Source: an uncultured delta proteobacterium
GTDB taxonomy: Bacteria > Desulfobacterota > Desulfobulbia > Desulfobulbales > Desulfocapsaceae
Direction: 5' to 3'
Length of the DNA: 64,000 nucleotides
Assembly: GCA_903875445.1 (NCBI GenBank)
Contig: CAIQWD010000014.1
Coordinates: 30,458-94,457, forward strand
Every line of letters starts with the position of its first letter. Positions within the stretch are counted from its first letter, which is position 1. Shown here in pieces: positions 36,284 through 45,277 of this stretch. Made by a program: the position numbers and the translations under genes. A model generated the notes under the pieces. It worked only from the letters and a program-made list of their open reading frames with translations, made no database searches and was not told the origin of the DNA.

Positions 36284-37885
36284 ATGAGAAAACCGAAGAA
36301 TCTGATTGCTGCATTCTGTGGTGCAACCCTGCTGCTGGCCTCGATGCAGGCCATGGCGGCGCCGAAGACCCTGGTGTTCTGCTCGGAAGGAAGCCCGGAG
36401 GGTTTTAACCCCGTCTTTTATACTGCGGGAACCACCTTTGATGCTTCGTCCCGGGCGATTTTCGACAAACTCTCAGCCTTTAAGAGAGGCACCACAGAGA
36501 TCGAGCCGGGACTCGCCGAGAAATGGGATATTTCCCCTGACGGCCTCGAATACACCTTTCATCTTCGCAAAGGTGTGAAGTTTCATACCACCCCATATTT
36601 CACCCCGACCCGCGATTTCAACGCCGATGATGTCGTCTTCACCTTCATGCGGCAATTTGACAAAAACCATCCCTACCACAAGGTCGGTGGCGGCAAGTAT
36701 GAGTATTTCAACAGTAACTCCATGCCAGATCTCATAAAAAATATCGTCAAGGTTGATGACTATACCGTCAAATTCGTTCTCTCACGTCCTGAAGCACCGA
36801 TGATCGCTCACCTGGCTATGGATTTCGCCTCAATCTTTTCCGCTGAATATGCCGACAAGATGATGAAGGCAGGAACCCCTGATAAGTTCGATTTTGAACC
36901 GATCGGCACAGGGCCCTTCCAATATGTTGCATACCAGAAGGATGCGGTTATCCGTTACCAGGCACACCCCAACTACTGGCGCGGCAAGGCCGCCATCGAT
37001 AATCTGGTCTTCGCCATTACCCCGGATCCCTCGGTTCGCTACCAGAAGTTGAAGGCCGGCGAATGCCATGTAATGCCCTACCCGAACCCAGCCGACCTCG
37101 AGGCAATGGCCAAGGACCCGGCCATCACCCTGATGAAAAAGGAAGGTCTGAATGTTGGCTACCTGGCCTATAACACCTCCATTGCCCCCTTCGATAATGT
37201 TAAGGTACGCAAGGCGCTGAATATGGCTATCAATAAACAAGCAATCCTCGATGCGGTCTACCAAGGCGCGGGCAAGATTGCCAAGAACCCGTTCCCGCCG
37301 ACCATCTGGTCATATAACGACGATGTCGTCGATGATCCCTATGATCCTGCGGCAGCCAAAAAAGCCCTGACGGATGCCGGAGTTAAAGACCTGAAAATGA
37401 AAATCTGGGCGATGCCGGTGCAACGCCCCTATAACCCGAACGCCAGACGTATGGCCGAGATGATCCAGTCCGACTTCGCCCAAGTTGGGGTTACCGTCGA
37501 AATAGTCTCCTATGAGTGGGCCGAGTACCTGAAACGTTCCAAAGAAAAAGATCGGGATGGCGCGGTACTCCTCGGGTGGACCGCCGACATTCCTGATCCG
37601 GACAACTTCCTTAACGTCCTCCTGAGCTGCGATGCGGTCGGCAATGCCAACCGTGCCCAGTGGTGTTACAAGCCCTTTGATGACCTGGTGAAAAAGGCTA
37701 AAGTTGTATCCGATATATCGGAACGGACTAAACTCTACAAAGAAGCCCAGGTTATCTTCAAAGAACAAGCCCCCTGGGCGACCATTGCCAACTCCATCGT
37801 CTTCCAGCCGGTTAGAAAAGAAGTGGTCGATTTCCGTATCGATCCCTTCGGCGGCAACGTCTTCTATGGCGTTGACCTGAAGTAA
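36284..37885 (+). CDS. dppA: Dipeptide ABC transporter substrate-binding protein
   Basis: A 533-residue periplasmic binding protein (SBP_bac_5 family) with a Sec signal peptide ending AMAAPK. The mature N-terminus KTLVFCSEGSPEGFNPVFYTAGTT... is close to that of DppA, and LAEKWDISPDGLEYTFHLRKGVKFH is the family signature. It captures dipeptides and can carry heme in some species. AGGAGAT precedes the ATG. It is separated from dppB by a strong terminator, consistent with higher expression of the binding protein. Confidence 0.93.
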   Translation: MRKPKNLIAAFCGATLLLASMQAMAAPKTLVFCSEGSPEGFNPVFYTAGTTFDASSRAIFDKLSAFKRGTTEIEPGLAEKWDISPDGLEYTFHLRKGVKFHTTPYFTPTRDFNADDVVFTFMRQFDKNHPYHKVGGGKYEYFNSNSMPDLIKNIVKVDDYTVKFVLSRPEAPMIAHLAMDFASIFSAEYADKMMKAGTPDKFDFEPIGTGPFQYVAYQKDAVIRYQAHPNYWRGKAAIDNLVFAITPDPSVRYQKLKAGECHVMPYPNPADLEAMAKDPAITLMKKEGLNVGYLAYNTSIAPFDNVKVRKALNMAINKQAILDAVYQGAGKIAKNPFPPTIWSYNDDVVDDPYDPAAAKKALTDAGVKDLKMKIWAMPVQRPYNPNARRMAEMIQSDFAQVGVTVEIVSYEWAEYLKRSKEKDRDGAVLLGWTADIPDPDNFLNVLLSCDAVGNANRAQWCYKPFDDLVKKAKVVSDISERTKLYKEAQVIFKEQAPWATIANSIVFQPVRKEVVDFRIDPFGGNVFYGVDLK

Positions 37886-37898
37886 GCATCAGACAGAG

Positions 37899-37929
37899 AG
37901 GCCGGGCAGTAATCTGCCCGGCCTTTTTT
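37899..37929 (+). terminator. Intergenic terminator between dppA and dppB
   Basis: Perfect 11-bp hairpin AGGCCGGGCAG / CTGCCCGGCCT with a four-base loop and six T residues, just after the dppA stop. Partial read-through would make less dppBCDF than dppA. Confidence 0.9.
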
Positions 37930-37959
37930 GCATGCCGACACTTTGCCGGAGACTTTTCC

Positions 37960-38970
37960 ATGTTCGTCTATTTTCTTAAAAAACTCATTGTTGTCTTGCC
38001 TACCTTTTTTGGAGTCACTCTGGTGGCCTTTGTCTTCATTCGCACCCTGCCCGGCGATCCGGTCATGCTGATGGCCGGGGAACGGGGCATGAGTGAGGAG
38101 CGCCATGTCGAACTGATGGCTGAAATGGGCTTTGACAAACCGATCCTTGTCCAGTACGGCGTTTATCTGAAACAGTTGGCCGGTGGTAATTTCGGCACCT
38201 CGATTATCACTAAGCAACCGGTATTAAAGGAATTTACCGCCCTGTTTCCGGCGACCGTCGAACTCTCTCTCTGCGCCATGCTCATCGCTGTTTTCTTCGG
38301 CCTGCCGGCCGGGATGATCGCCGCCACCCGCCGCGGCTCCGCCTTCGACCATAGTGTCATGACCGCTGCTTTGACCGGCTATTCGATGCCGATCTTCTGG
38401 TGGGGCCTTTTGCTGATCATCTTCTTTTCCGGGATTCTCGGCTGGACTCCGGTTTCCGGGCGGGTTTCGCTGCTCTACTTCTTCGAACCGGTCACCGGCT
38501 TCATGCTCATCGACAGCCTGCTCTCCGGACAGGCCGGTGCCTTTTCTTCGGCCGTCTCGCACCTCATTCTCCCGGCAATAGTCCTCGGCACCATTCCGCT
38601 TGCGGTTATTGCCAGGCAAACCCGCTCCGCCATGCTTGAGGTACTGAGCGAAGACTATGTGCGCACCGCCAGGGCCAAAGGTCTCGGGCCGATGCGAGTG
38701 ATCGGCCTGCACGCCCTGCGAAATGCCATGATCCCGGTCATCACCGTTATCGGCCTGCAGGTCGGGGTACTCTTTGCCGGGGCGATTCTCACCGAGACCA
38801 TCTTTTCTTGGCCGGGTATCGGCAAGTGGATGGTCGACTCGATTTTTCGCCGGGATTATCCGGCGGTGCAGGGTGGCCTCCTGCTCATTGCCGCCATTGT
38901 TATGATCGTCAATCTCGTGGTTGATCTGCTTTACGGCCTGATCAACCCGCAAATTCGCCACACGGATTAG
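37960..38970 (+). CDS. dppB: Dipeptide ABC transporter permease DppB
   Basis: A 336-residue inner-membrane permease with six helices. The N-terminal segment TLVAFVFIRTLPGDPVMLM and the EAA loop YVRTARAKGLGPMRVIGLHALRNAMIPVITVIG that contacts the ATPases are typical of DppB. It forms a heterodimer with DppC. Confidence 0.93.
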   Translation: MFVYFLKKLIVVLPTFFGVTLVAFVFIRTLPGDPVMLMAGERGMSEERHVELMAEMGFDKPILVQYGVYLKQLAGGNFGTSIITKQPVLKEFTALFPATVELSLCAMLIAVFFGLPAGMIAATRRGSAFDHSVMTAALTGYSMPIFWWGLLLIIFFSGILGWTPVSGRVSLLYFFEPVTGFMLIDSLLSGQAGAFSSAVSHLILPAIVLGTIPLAVIARQTRSAMLEVLSEDYVRTARAKGLGPMRVIGLHALRNAMIPVITVIGLQVGVLFAGAILTETIFSWPGIGKWMVDSIFRRDYPAVQGGLLLIAAIVMIVNLVVDLLYGLINPQIRHTD

Positions 38971-38990
38971 GGACCGTCAGCAAACACATT

Positions 38991-39902
38991 ATGAGCGAAA
39001 TATCCATCCAGGAAGTTGTCGATAATCGTCCGACCGGGTTTCGCGCAGTTCTTAGCGAATTCTGGTCTTATTTCAGTGAGAACCGCGGCGCAGTCGTAGG
39101 CTTGATATTTTTTATCGGCGTTGTTCTGATCGCCGTTTTTGCCGATTTTATCGCCCCCCATGCCCCCAACCAGCAATATCGGGAGGCCCTTCTGCAACCG
39201 CCGTTCTGGCAGGCCGGAGGCGATATCAAATTCCCCCTCGGCACCGATGCCATCGGCCGGGATATGCTGTCGCGGCTTATTCACGGCTCGCAATACTCGC
39301 TCTTTATCGGCTGCATCGTGGTGTCGCTGTCTCTCGCCGCAGGCGTTATCCTCGGTCTTCTCGCCGGGTTTTTCCGCGGTCGGGTCGATACCTTTATCAT
39401 GCGCATCATGGATATCGTCTTGGCCTTTCCCAGCCTGCTCCTGGCCCTCGTCCTCGTTGCCGTTCTCGGACCAAGCCTGATCAACGCCATGATCGCCATC
39501 GCCATCGTCCAGCAACCGCACTATGTCCGCTTGACACGGGCGGCGGTCATGACCGAGATGACCAAGGACTATGTTACCGCCGCCAGGGTTATCGGCATAC
39601 GCTCCCTGCGCCTGATGTTTGTCACCATTCTCCCCAACTGCATGGCCCCGCTCATCGTCCAGGCGGCACTCAGTTTCTCGACCGCCATCCTTGATGCCGC
39701 GGCTCTTGGCTTTTTGGGCATGGGTGCCCAACCGCCGACGCCGGAATGGGGCACCATGCTGGCCGAGGCCCGCGAATTCATCCTGCGCGCCTGGTGGGTC
39801 GTGACCTTTCCGGGAGTGGCCATCCTTACCACCGTTTTGGCTATCAATATGATGGGCGATGGGCTGCGTGACGCCCTCGATCCAAAACTCAAACGTTCCT
39901 AA
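38991..39902 (+). CDS. dppC: Dipeptide ABC transporter permease DppC
   Basis: A 303-residue permease with an N-terminal OppC-type helix (VVGLIFFIGVVLIAVFADFIAPHAP), GTDAIGRDMLSRLIHGSQYSL and the EAA loop YVTAARVIGIRSLRLMFVTILPN. It follows dppB by 20 bp and precedes dppD by 7 bp. Confidence 0.93.
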   Translation: MSEISIQEVVDNRPTGFRAVLSEFWSYFSENRGAVVGLIFFIGVVLIAVFADFIAPHAPNQQYREALLQPPFWQAGGDIKFPLGTDAIGRDMLSRLIHGSQYSLFIGCIVVSLSLAAGVILGLLAGFFRGRVDTFIMRIMDIVLAFPSLLLALVLVAVLGPSLINAMIAIAIVQQPHYVRLTRAAVMTEMTKDYVTAARVIGIRSLRLMFVTILPNCMAPLIVQAALSFSTAILDAAALGFLGMGAQPPTPEWGTMLAEAREFILRAWWVVTFPGVAILTTVLAINMMGDGLRDALDPKLKRS

Positions 39903-39909
39903 ACGCGCC

Positions 39910-40905
39910 ATGCCACTACTTGAAATTGACAACCTCAGCGTCACCTTTCAAACGGCCGGTGGCCTTTTTACTGCCGTTGACCGGGTCTCCCTGCACATAG
40001 AGCCGGGTGAGATTGTCTCCATCGTCGGCGAATCCGGCTCCGGCAAGTCGGTTGCCATGCTGGCCCTCATGGGCCTCTTACCGTGGACGGCGGGCGTTAC
40101 CGCCGATGTCCTGCGCTTTGACAGTCAGGACCTCACCACCATCACCAAGCCTCAGCTTAGAAAGATCATCGGCAGCCAAATGGCAATGATCTTCCAGGAA
40201 CCGATGACCAGTCTCAACCCCTGTTTCACCGTCGGCTTCCAGCTCACCGAAACCCTGAAAATCCACCTCGGCATGAACCGCGCCGAGCAGAAACGGCGGG
40301 CCATCGAACTCCTTGAACTGGTCGGCATTCCCGAGCCGGAAAAACGTTTGTCGGCCTACCCGCATCAACTGTCAGGCGGCATGAATCAACGGGTGATGAT
40401 CGCCATTGCCATCTCCTGCAATCCGAGACTGCTCATCGCCGACGAGCCGACCACCGCCCTCGACGTTACCATCCAGGCGCAGATCCTCGATTTGCTCCTG
40501 AAACTGCAAAAAGAAAAAGGCATGTCGCTGGTCCTCATTACCCATGACATGGGCGTGGTAGCCGAGACCGCCGAACGGGTGTTCGTCCAATATGCCGGGC
40601 AACAGGTAGAACAGCAATCGGTCAAGGGACTGTTCGTCAGTCCGCACCATCCCTACACCCAGGCACTCTTGAACTCGCTGCCCGAGCGGTCGCATTCGCG
40701 GATTCTCCCGTCGATTGCCGGTATCGTTCCCGGTCAGTTCGACAAACCCCGAGGCTGCCTGTTTTCGCCGCGCTGCCACTATGTCACCGATCTTTGCCGG
40801 GAAAAACCGCCTATTGCCGGACCGGTCGAATTCGGCTATGCCCTGTGCCATTATCCGCTGGCTGAAGGGGTTCCAACCAACTATCCCGAGGAGGTGCGCG
40901 CATGA
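39910..40905 (+). CDS. dppD: Dipeptide ABC transporter ATP-binding protein DppD
   Basis: A 331-residue ATPase. Walker [10 protein letters not shown]-loop [12 protein letters not shown], signature LSGGM, Walker [13 protein letters not shown] and the C-terminal oligopeptide-transporter extension ([15 protein letters not shown]) are present. The ATG at 39910 is preferred; an earlier in-frame ATG lies inside dppC and lacks family residues. The end overlaps dppF by 4 bp. Confidence 0.93.
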   Translation: MPLLEIDNLSVTFQTAGGLFTAVDRVSLHIEPGEIVSIVGESGSGKSVAMLALMGLLPWTAGVTADVLRFDSQDLTTITKPQLRKIIGSQMAMIFQEPMTSLNPCFTVGFQLTETLKIHLGMNRAEQKRRAIELLELVGIPEPEKRLSAYPHQLSGGMNQRVMIAIAISCNPRLLIADEPTTALDVTIQAQILDLLLKLQKEKGMSLVLITHDMGVVAETAERVFVQYAGQQVEQQSVKGLFVSPHHPYTQALLNSLPERSHSRILPSIAGIVPGQFDKPRGCLFSPRCHYVTDLCREKPPIAGPVEFGYALCHYPLAEGVPTNYPEEVRA

Positions 40906-41876
40906 AAGGCGACATCGTTCTCGAAGCTAAAGACCTCACTCGCCATTATCACATTGATCGCGGCACCTTCAGGAGCCCTGCGGTCCTCAAGGCGTTGGAC
41001 GGGGCGACCTTTACCCTCGCCAAAGGCCGGACCCTGGCCGTTGTCGGCGAATCCGGCTGCGGCAAATCGACCCTGGCGCGGCTGGTGACGATGATCGAAA
41101 AACCGACATCGGGGATGCTGAGTATCAGCGGCATTGATGTCAGGACCGCCGACAGGGCGACGCTGATGAATCTCCATAAAACCGTGCAGATTGTCTTTCA
41201 AGACCCTTACGGCTCGCTTAACCCACGGCAAAAAATCGGCCATGCCCTGGAAGAACCCCTTCTGGTCAATACCCCCATGGGCAAAAAGGAACGGCGGGAT
41301 GCAGCTATGAACATCATCAACCTGGTCGGCCTCCGCCCGGAATATTATGATCGCTATCCACATATGTTTTCCGGCGGCCAGCGGCAACGCATCGCTGTTG
41401 CCAGAGCCCTCATGCTCAATCCCAACATCGTCGTCCTCGACGAACCGGTCTCGGCCCTCGACGTCTCCATTCGGGCACAGATTTTGAACCTCATCGCCCG
41501 CCTGCAGGAACAGTTCGAACTTGCCTATCTCTTTATCAGCCATGACCTGTCGGTGGTCAAACACATTGCCGACGAGGTTATGGTGATGTACCTCGGCAAA
41601 CCCGTTGAATCCGGCAGTCGCGACACCTTATTTGCCAAACCGCACCACCCCTACACCCGGGCATTGCTGTCGGCGACCCCGGTTGCCGATCCGTTCCGGG
41701 TCAAGGAGCGCATCGTCCTGCACGGCGAGCTGCCATCACCCATCGCCCCGCCCTCCGGCTGCACCTTCCATCCACGCTGCCCGTCGATGACCGATATCTG
41801 TCGCGAGAAGGCGCCGGAAACGAGGGAGATTGACGGCTGCCGGGTGGCTTGCTATCATCCGAAGATCTATCCTTGA
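40902..41876 (+). CDS. dppF: Dipeptide ABC transporter ATP-binding protein DppF
   Basis: A 324-residue ATPase with Walker A GESGCGKSTL, Q-loop FQDPYGSLNPR, signature FSGGQRQR and Walker B IVVLDEPVSALD; the C-terminal CTFHPRCPSMTDIC is the Opp/Dpp extension that may hold a [4Fe-4S] or zinc site. It pairs with DppD. Confidence 0.93.
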   Translation: MKGDIVLEAKDLTRHYHIDRGTFRSPAVLKALDGATFTLAKGRTLAVVGESGCGKSTLARLVTMIEKPTSGMLSISGIDVRTADRATLMNLHKTVQIVFQDPYGSLNPRQKIGHALEEPLLVNTPMGKKERRDAAMNIINLVGLRPEYYDRYPHMFSGGQRQRIAVARALMLNPNIVVLDEPVSALDVSIRAQILNLIARLQEQFELAYLFISHDLSVVKHIADEVMVMYLGKPVESGSRDTLFAKPHHPYTRALLSATPVADPFRVKERIVLHGELPSPIAPPSGCTFHPRCPSMTDICREKAPETREIDGCRVACYHPKIYP

Positions 41877-41913
41877 TAAGTTTCAGTCTCTCACCTTTAT
41901 TCCTGGAGAAATC

Positions 41914-42864
41914 ATGAAATACATACCGGTAGCAGAAAACCATACCATCCCCGCCCTCGGCCTCGGAACCTGGAAATCAAACAAGGGGGAGGTCGCAACG
42001 GCGGTCAGCGAGGCCTTAAAGATCGGTTATCGGCATATCGACTGTGCCCCGATCTATATGAATGAACAGGAGGTGGGAACGGCGCTCGGCACCGCCCTGC
42101 AGTCAGGTGCGGTGCAAAGGGAGGAGCTGTGGATAACTTCAAAGCTGTGGAACAATGTCCATGCCAAAAAGCATGTTCGGCCGGCGCTGGAAAAGACCTT
42201 AAGGGAACTGCAACTCGATTATCTCGATCTCTTTCTCATCCACTGGCCGGTGCATTTTCAGCCGAATGTGATGTTCCCGAGACGCCCCGAGGAGTATATC
42301 GCTCCTGCGGACATTCCGATCGGTGAGACCTGGCAGGCCATGGAAACCCTGGTGGAAAAGGGTTTGTGCCGCTTCATTGGGATTTGTAATTTCAATCTTG
42401 GTCGCCTTCAGGAGCTGAAGGCGCAGGCACGCATTCAGCCGCTGATGAATCAAATCGAGCTGCATCCCTATCTGCAGCAGGTGGAAATGCTTGAGTATTG
42501 CCGGGCGAACGGCACGCTCCTCACCGCCTATGCGCCGCTCGGCTCAGGCGACCGACCGGCAGGCATGAAAAAGGCCGACGAGCCCTCCTTGCTTAATCAT
42601 CCGACCATTCTTGAGATCGCCGCCAAACAACGGTTCACCTCCGGCCAGGTTCTTTTGGCCTGGGCCTTATCGAGAGGAACGGTGGTCATCCCAAAATCGA
42701 TCAATCCCGGTCGTCTGCGGGAAAACTTTGCGGCCGCCGATTTGTCTCTTGACCCCGACGATATTAAGGCCATCAACACCCTGGAAGCAGGCTTTCGCTA
42801 TGTCGATGGCTCATTTTTCGCAAGTCCCGGATCTCCTTACAGCGTGGCGGGTCTCTGGGGTTAA
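41914..42864 (+). CDS. Aldo/keto reductase
   Basis: A 316-residue NADPH-dependent (alpha/beta)8 oxidoreductase. The catalytic tetrad is seen as D (YRHIDCAPIYMNE), Y in the same segment, K (ITSKLWN) and H (LIHWPVHF); the cofactor segment is VVIPKSINPGRLREN. TGGAGAA precedes the ATG at 41914. The substrate is unknown; it follows dppF by 37 bp and may be read with it. It is convergent with korB, with the two stop codons overlapping. Confidence 0.9.
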   Translation: MKYIPVAENHTIPALGLGTWKSNKGEVATAVSEALKIGYRHIDCAPIYMNEQEVGTALGTALQSGAVQREELWITSKLWNNVHAKKHVRPALEKTLRELQLDYLDLFLIHWPVHFQPNVMFPRRPEEYIAPADIPIGETWQAMETLVEKGLCRFIGICNFNLGRLQELKAQARIQPLMNQIELHPYLQQVEMLEYCRANGTLLTAYAPLGSGDRPAGMKKADEPSLLNHPTILEIAAKQRFTSGQVLLAWALSRGTVVIPKSINPGRLRENFAAADLSLDPDDIKAINTLEAGFRYVDGSFFASPGSPYSVAGLWG

Positions 42865-44153
42865 GTTACCAACCTGTTCACCACCGCCAGGGCCTCATCG
42901 AGCATCTTTCCGCTATACCTGTGCCTCAACCCGGCGGCAAGCATTTCATAGGTGAGCAGGCTCCCTTCCCGCGCCACCACTGCCAAAGCCGCCAGGACCT
43001 GCTCCGAGGAACGGATCTTCAGGCCGGCAAAATCGATGTCGATGACCCTCGCCCCGGTATCCGGCAGGGAGAGTTCACCGTCTTTCACGACCAGCGATTC
43101 CTCGGAAAGCGTAGCGAACACCTTTTTCCGCCTGGCCACTCCCTCGGCGGCAACACACACAACGACCGCCGGCGTGCCGATTCCGGTATATTCGATCGGT
43201 TGGCGATCAAGCACCACCTCGGCGATGGAGTGGCCGCGCAGGACGGTAATCGGATAATCGTTTTTCTGGCTGACATGCAGCCCGCCACTCATCCCGGCAA
43301 GGCAGAGGATTTCCCCGGCGGTATTGATATATTGCCCAGCCGACCCGAGAAGCAGCACATCACAGCGCTTGCGGATCGGGGCCTCACAGATCACCGCTAC
43401 GCTTATGGGTCTGGAAGCGGCAGGGGCACTGCCTGCCAGCCGGAAATAATGGGCAGCATACTCCTCCCGTTCATTGGCGGCAACCGGTCCGGTAGTCAAG
43501 GAACTCTTCTTGATATCCTCTTCCATTTGCGCCAGGGTGACCCGGTTTCTCTTGGTATAGCGTCCCGGACAAAGCCCCCAGATATCAATCAGGGAGAAAC
43601 CGGGATAACGAATGGCATCTGCAAGATGGTCGGCGAGCTCGCGACCGGTGGCCATGGTCCGGTCAACATACGGAGCACCGGCGGCAACGGCTACCTTGCA
43701 GATATCAAGCGGTGCCTCCAGTTCATTGAGAAAACCCGAGGAGGTCTTCCCGGTTGTCGGGGTGGTGGCCGAGCACTGGCCACCGGTCATGCCGTAGTTG
43801 AAATTATTGAGTATCAGCAGAGTGATATCAAGATTTCGCCGACAGCTGCTGAGAACGTGGGCGCCACCAATCCCTAAGCCCCCGTCGCCCATGACGACGA
43901 TCACCTTGAGATCCGGTCTGGCCATTTTCAGTCCGGTTGCATAGGTCAGGGCGCGGCCGTGCAGGCCATGAAAGGCGTGGGTATTAAAAAAGGTGTCAAA
44001 GAGTCCGGAACAGCCGATATCGCTGACGATTGCCACCTGGTTGCCGGGAAGTTCGAGCATCTCCAGGGCCTGGTCAAGACCACGAACAACCGCTTCATGG
44101 GCACAACCCGGACAGAACACCGGCGGACGTTCGCGGTTCAACAAACTGGTCAT
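42861..44153 (-). CDS. korB: 2-oxoacid:ferredoxin oxidoreductase, fused beta and gamma domains
   Basis: A 430-residue protein. The N-terminal beta part binds thiamine diphosphate (GDGG ... NNFNYGMTGGQ) and has the cysteine-containing start VFCPGCAHEAVVRG. From about residue 250 a gamma-type domain follows (ICEAPIRKRCDVLLLGSAGQYINTAGE...). A short extra C-terminus after about residue 360 is of unknown role. With KorA it would oxidise 2-oxoacids to acyl-CoA and reduce ferredoxin. Its ATG overlaps the korA stop (ATGA). No separate delta ferredoxin gene is present, so electrons must go to a soluble ferredoxin. Substrate is not resolved by sequence. Confidence 0.85.
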   Translation of the reverse strand: MTSLLNRERPPVFCPGCAHEAVVRGLDQALEMLELPGNQVAIVSDIGCSGLFDTFFNTHAFHGLHGRALTYATGLKMARPDLKVIVVMGDGGLGIGGAHVLSSCRRNLDITLLILNNFNYGMTGGQCSATTPTTGKTSSGFLNELEAPLDICKVAVAAGAPYVDRTMATGRELADHLADAIRYPGFSLIDIWGLCPGRYTKRNRVTLAQMEEDIKKSSLTTGPVAANEREEYAAHYFRLAGSAPAASRPISVAVICEAPIRKRCDVLLLGSAGQYINTAGEILCLAGMSGGLHVSQKNDYPITVLRGHSIAEVVLDRQPIEYTGIGTPAVVVCVAAEGVARRKKVFATLSEESLVVKDGELSLPDTGARVIDIDFAGLKIRSSEQVLAALAVVAREGSLLTYEMLAAGLRHRYSGKMLDEALAVVNRLVT

Positions 44154-45268
44154 GATCGCACCTTCAGAACAATATCTTGCGAGTTTATCAGTTCGCCATT
44201 CATCCGACCGTAAAAACGCACCGGAATGTTGCCGGCCAGTCGCTCGATTTCCCGCACATACTGCCCGAGATTCATCTCGATGACAACCACCCTGGTTTTG
44301 CCGTGCAGGTGCTGCCGGATACACTCCTCCGGTACCGGGTAGAGGGTTTTGAGAATGAGTAAAGCCACTTTGTCGCCCGCCTCACGCAGCTGCCGCACCG
44401 CCGTTTTCGCAGCCCTGGCGGTCACCCCATACACCACCATGAGTATGGAATCTTCCGCATGCCCGTCATATTCGTATAAGGTAAAATCGCCGACGGTACT
44501 CAGCAGCTTCTCCTGCATCCGCAAGATTCCGGCCTCAATGACTGCCGGATCGGTGCTGATATACCCATCCTCGCCGTGCGTTGAGGAGGTCTGCCGGGAA
44601 AGCCTTGCCCCGCCCATCGGCAGGAAGGGGGGGACCTTTTCACCGGGCAGAGGTGCAAAGGGACGCCCCGAGTAATCCGCCGGGCAGGGTTTCCGCACTT
44701 CCGGTTCCGGGATCGTCAGGGTATCCAGATCGATGTTCTCGCGGGTCATGCCGATTTCCTTGTTGGAGGCAATGAACACCGGACAGAGGTAGCGTTCGGC
44801 AAGATTAAAGGCCTGTATAGTCAACAGGTAGCAATCCCGCACATCGACTGGGGCCAGAACGATGACCGGCATGCCGCCGCTGTTGCCCCAACGCAAGAAT
44901 TGAATATCGCCGTCGGCCCCCTTGGTGGCCGAACCGGTAGACGGGCCAAGGCGCTGCACATCGACGATCACCAGAGGAATTTCGCCGCCGATGGCAAAGG
45001 ATATCTGCTCACTGTAGAGACTTATCCCCGGTCCCGAGGTTGCCGTCATGGCCTTTAAACCGGCCATCGAGGCCCCGAGGCAAAAGCCGATGGAGGCTAT
45101 CTCATCCTCGCCCTGCATGCAGACCCCGCCAGTCGGCGGCAGAAGTTGCAGCATCTGTTGATAGATTGAGGTGGCGGGGGTGATGGGATAACCGGCAAAA
45201 AACCGACATCCGGCCGCCACTGCCCCCCTGGCTATTGCTTCATTACCTTCTATGAAACTTTGTATCAT
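44150..45268 (-). CDS. korA: 2-oxoacid:ferredoxin oxidoreductase alpha subunit
   Basis: A 372-residue alpha subunit. GCRFFAGYPITPATSI, MQGEDEIASIGFCLGASMAGLKAMTATSGPG and the C-terminal VVIEMNLGQYVREIERL are typical of KorA/VorA subunits. It follows the livK-like gene by 9 bp and overlaps korB. There is little ribosome-binding sequence, suggesting translational coupling. Candidates for the substrate are 2-oxoglutarate or branched-chain 2-oxoacids; the gene neighbour favours the latter, as an inference. Confidence 0.87.
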   Translation of the reverse strand: MIQSFIEGNEAIARGAVAAGCRFFAGYPITPATSIYQQMLQLLPPTGGVCMQGEDEIASIGFCLGASMAGLKAMTATSGPGISLYSEQISFAIGGEIPLVIVDVQRLGPSTGSATKGADGDIQFLRWGNSGGMPVIVLAPVDVRDCYLLTIQAFNLAERYLCPVFIASNKEIGMTRENIDLDTLTIPEPEVRKPCPADYSGRPFAPLPGEKVPPFLPMGGARLSRQTSSTHGEDGYISTDPAVIEAGILRMQEKLLSTVGDFTLYEYDGHAEDSILMVVYGVTARAAKTAVRQLREAGDKVALLILKTLYPVPEECIRQHLHGKTRVVVIEMNLGQYVREIERLAGNIPVRFYGRMNGELINSQDIVLKVRS

Positions 45269-45277
45269 GCACTTTTA

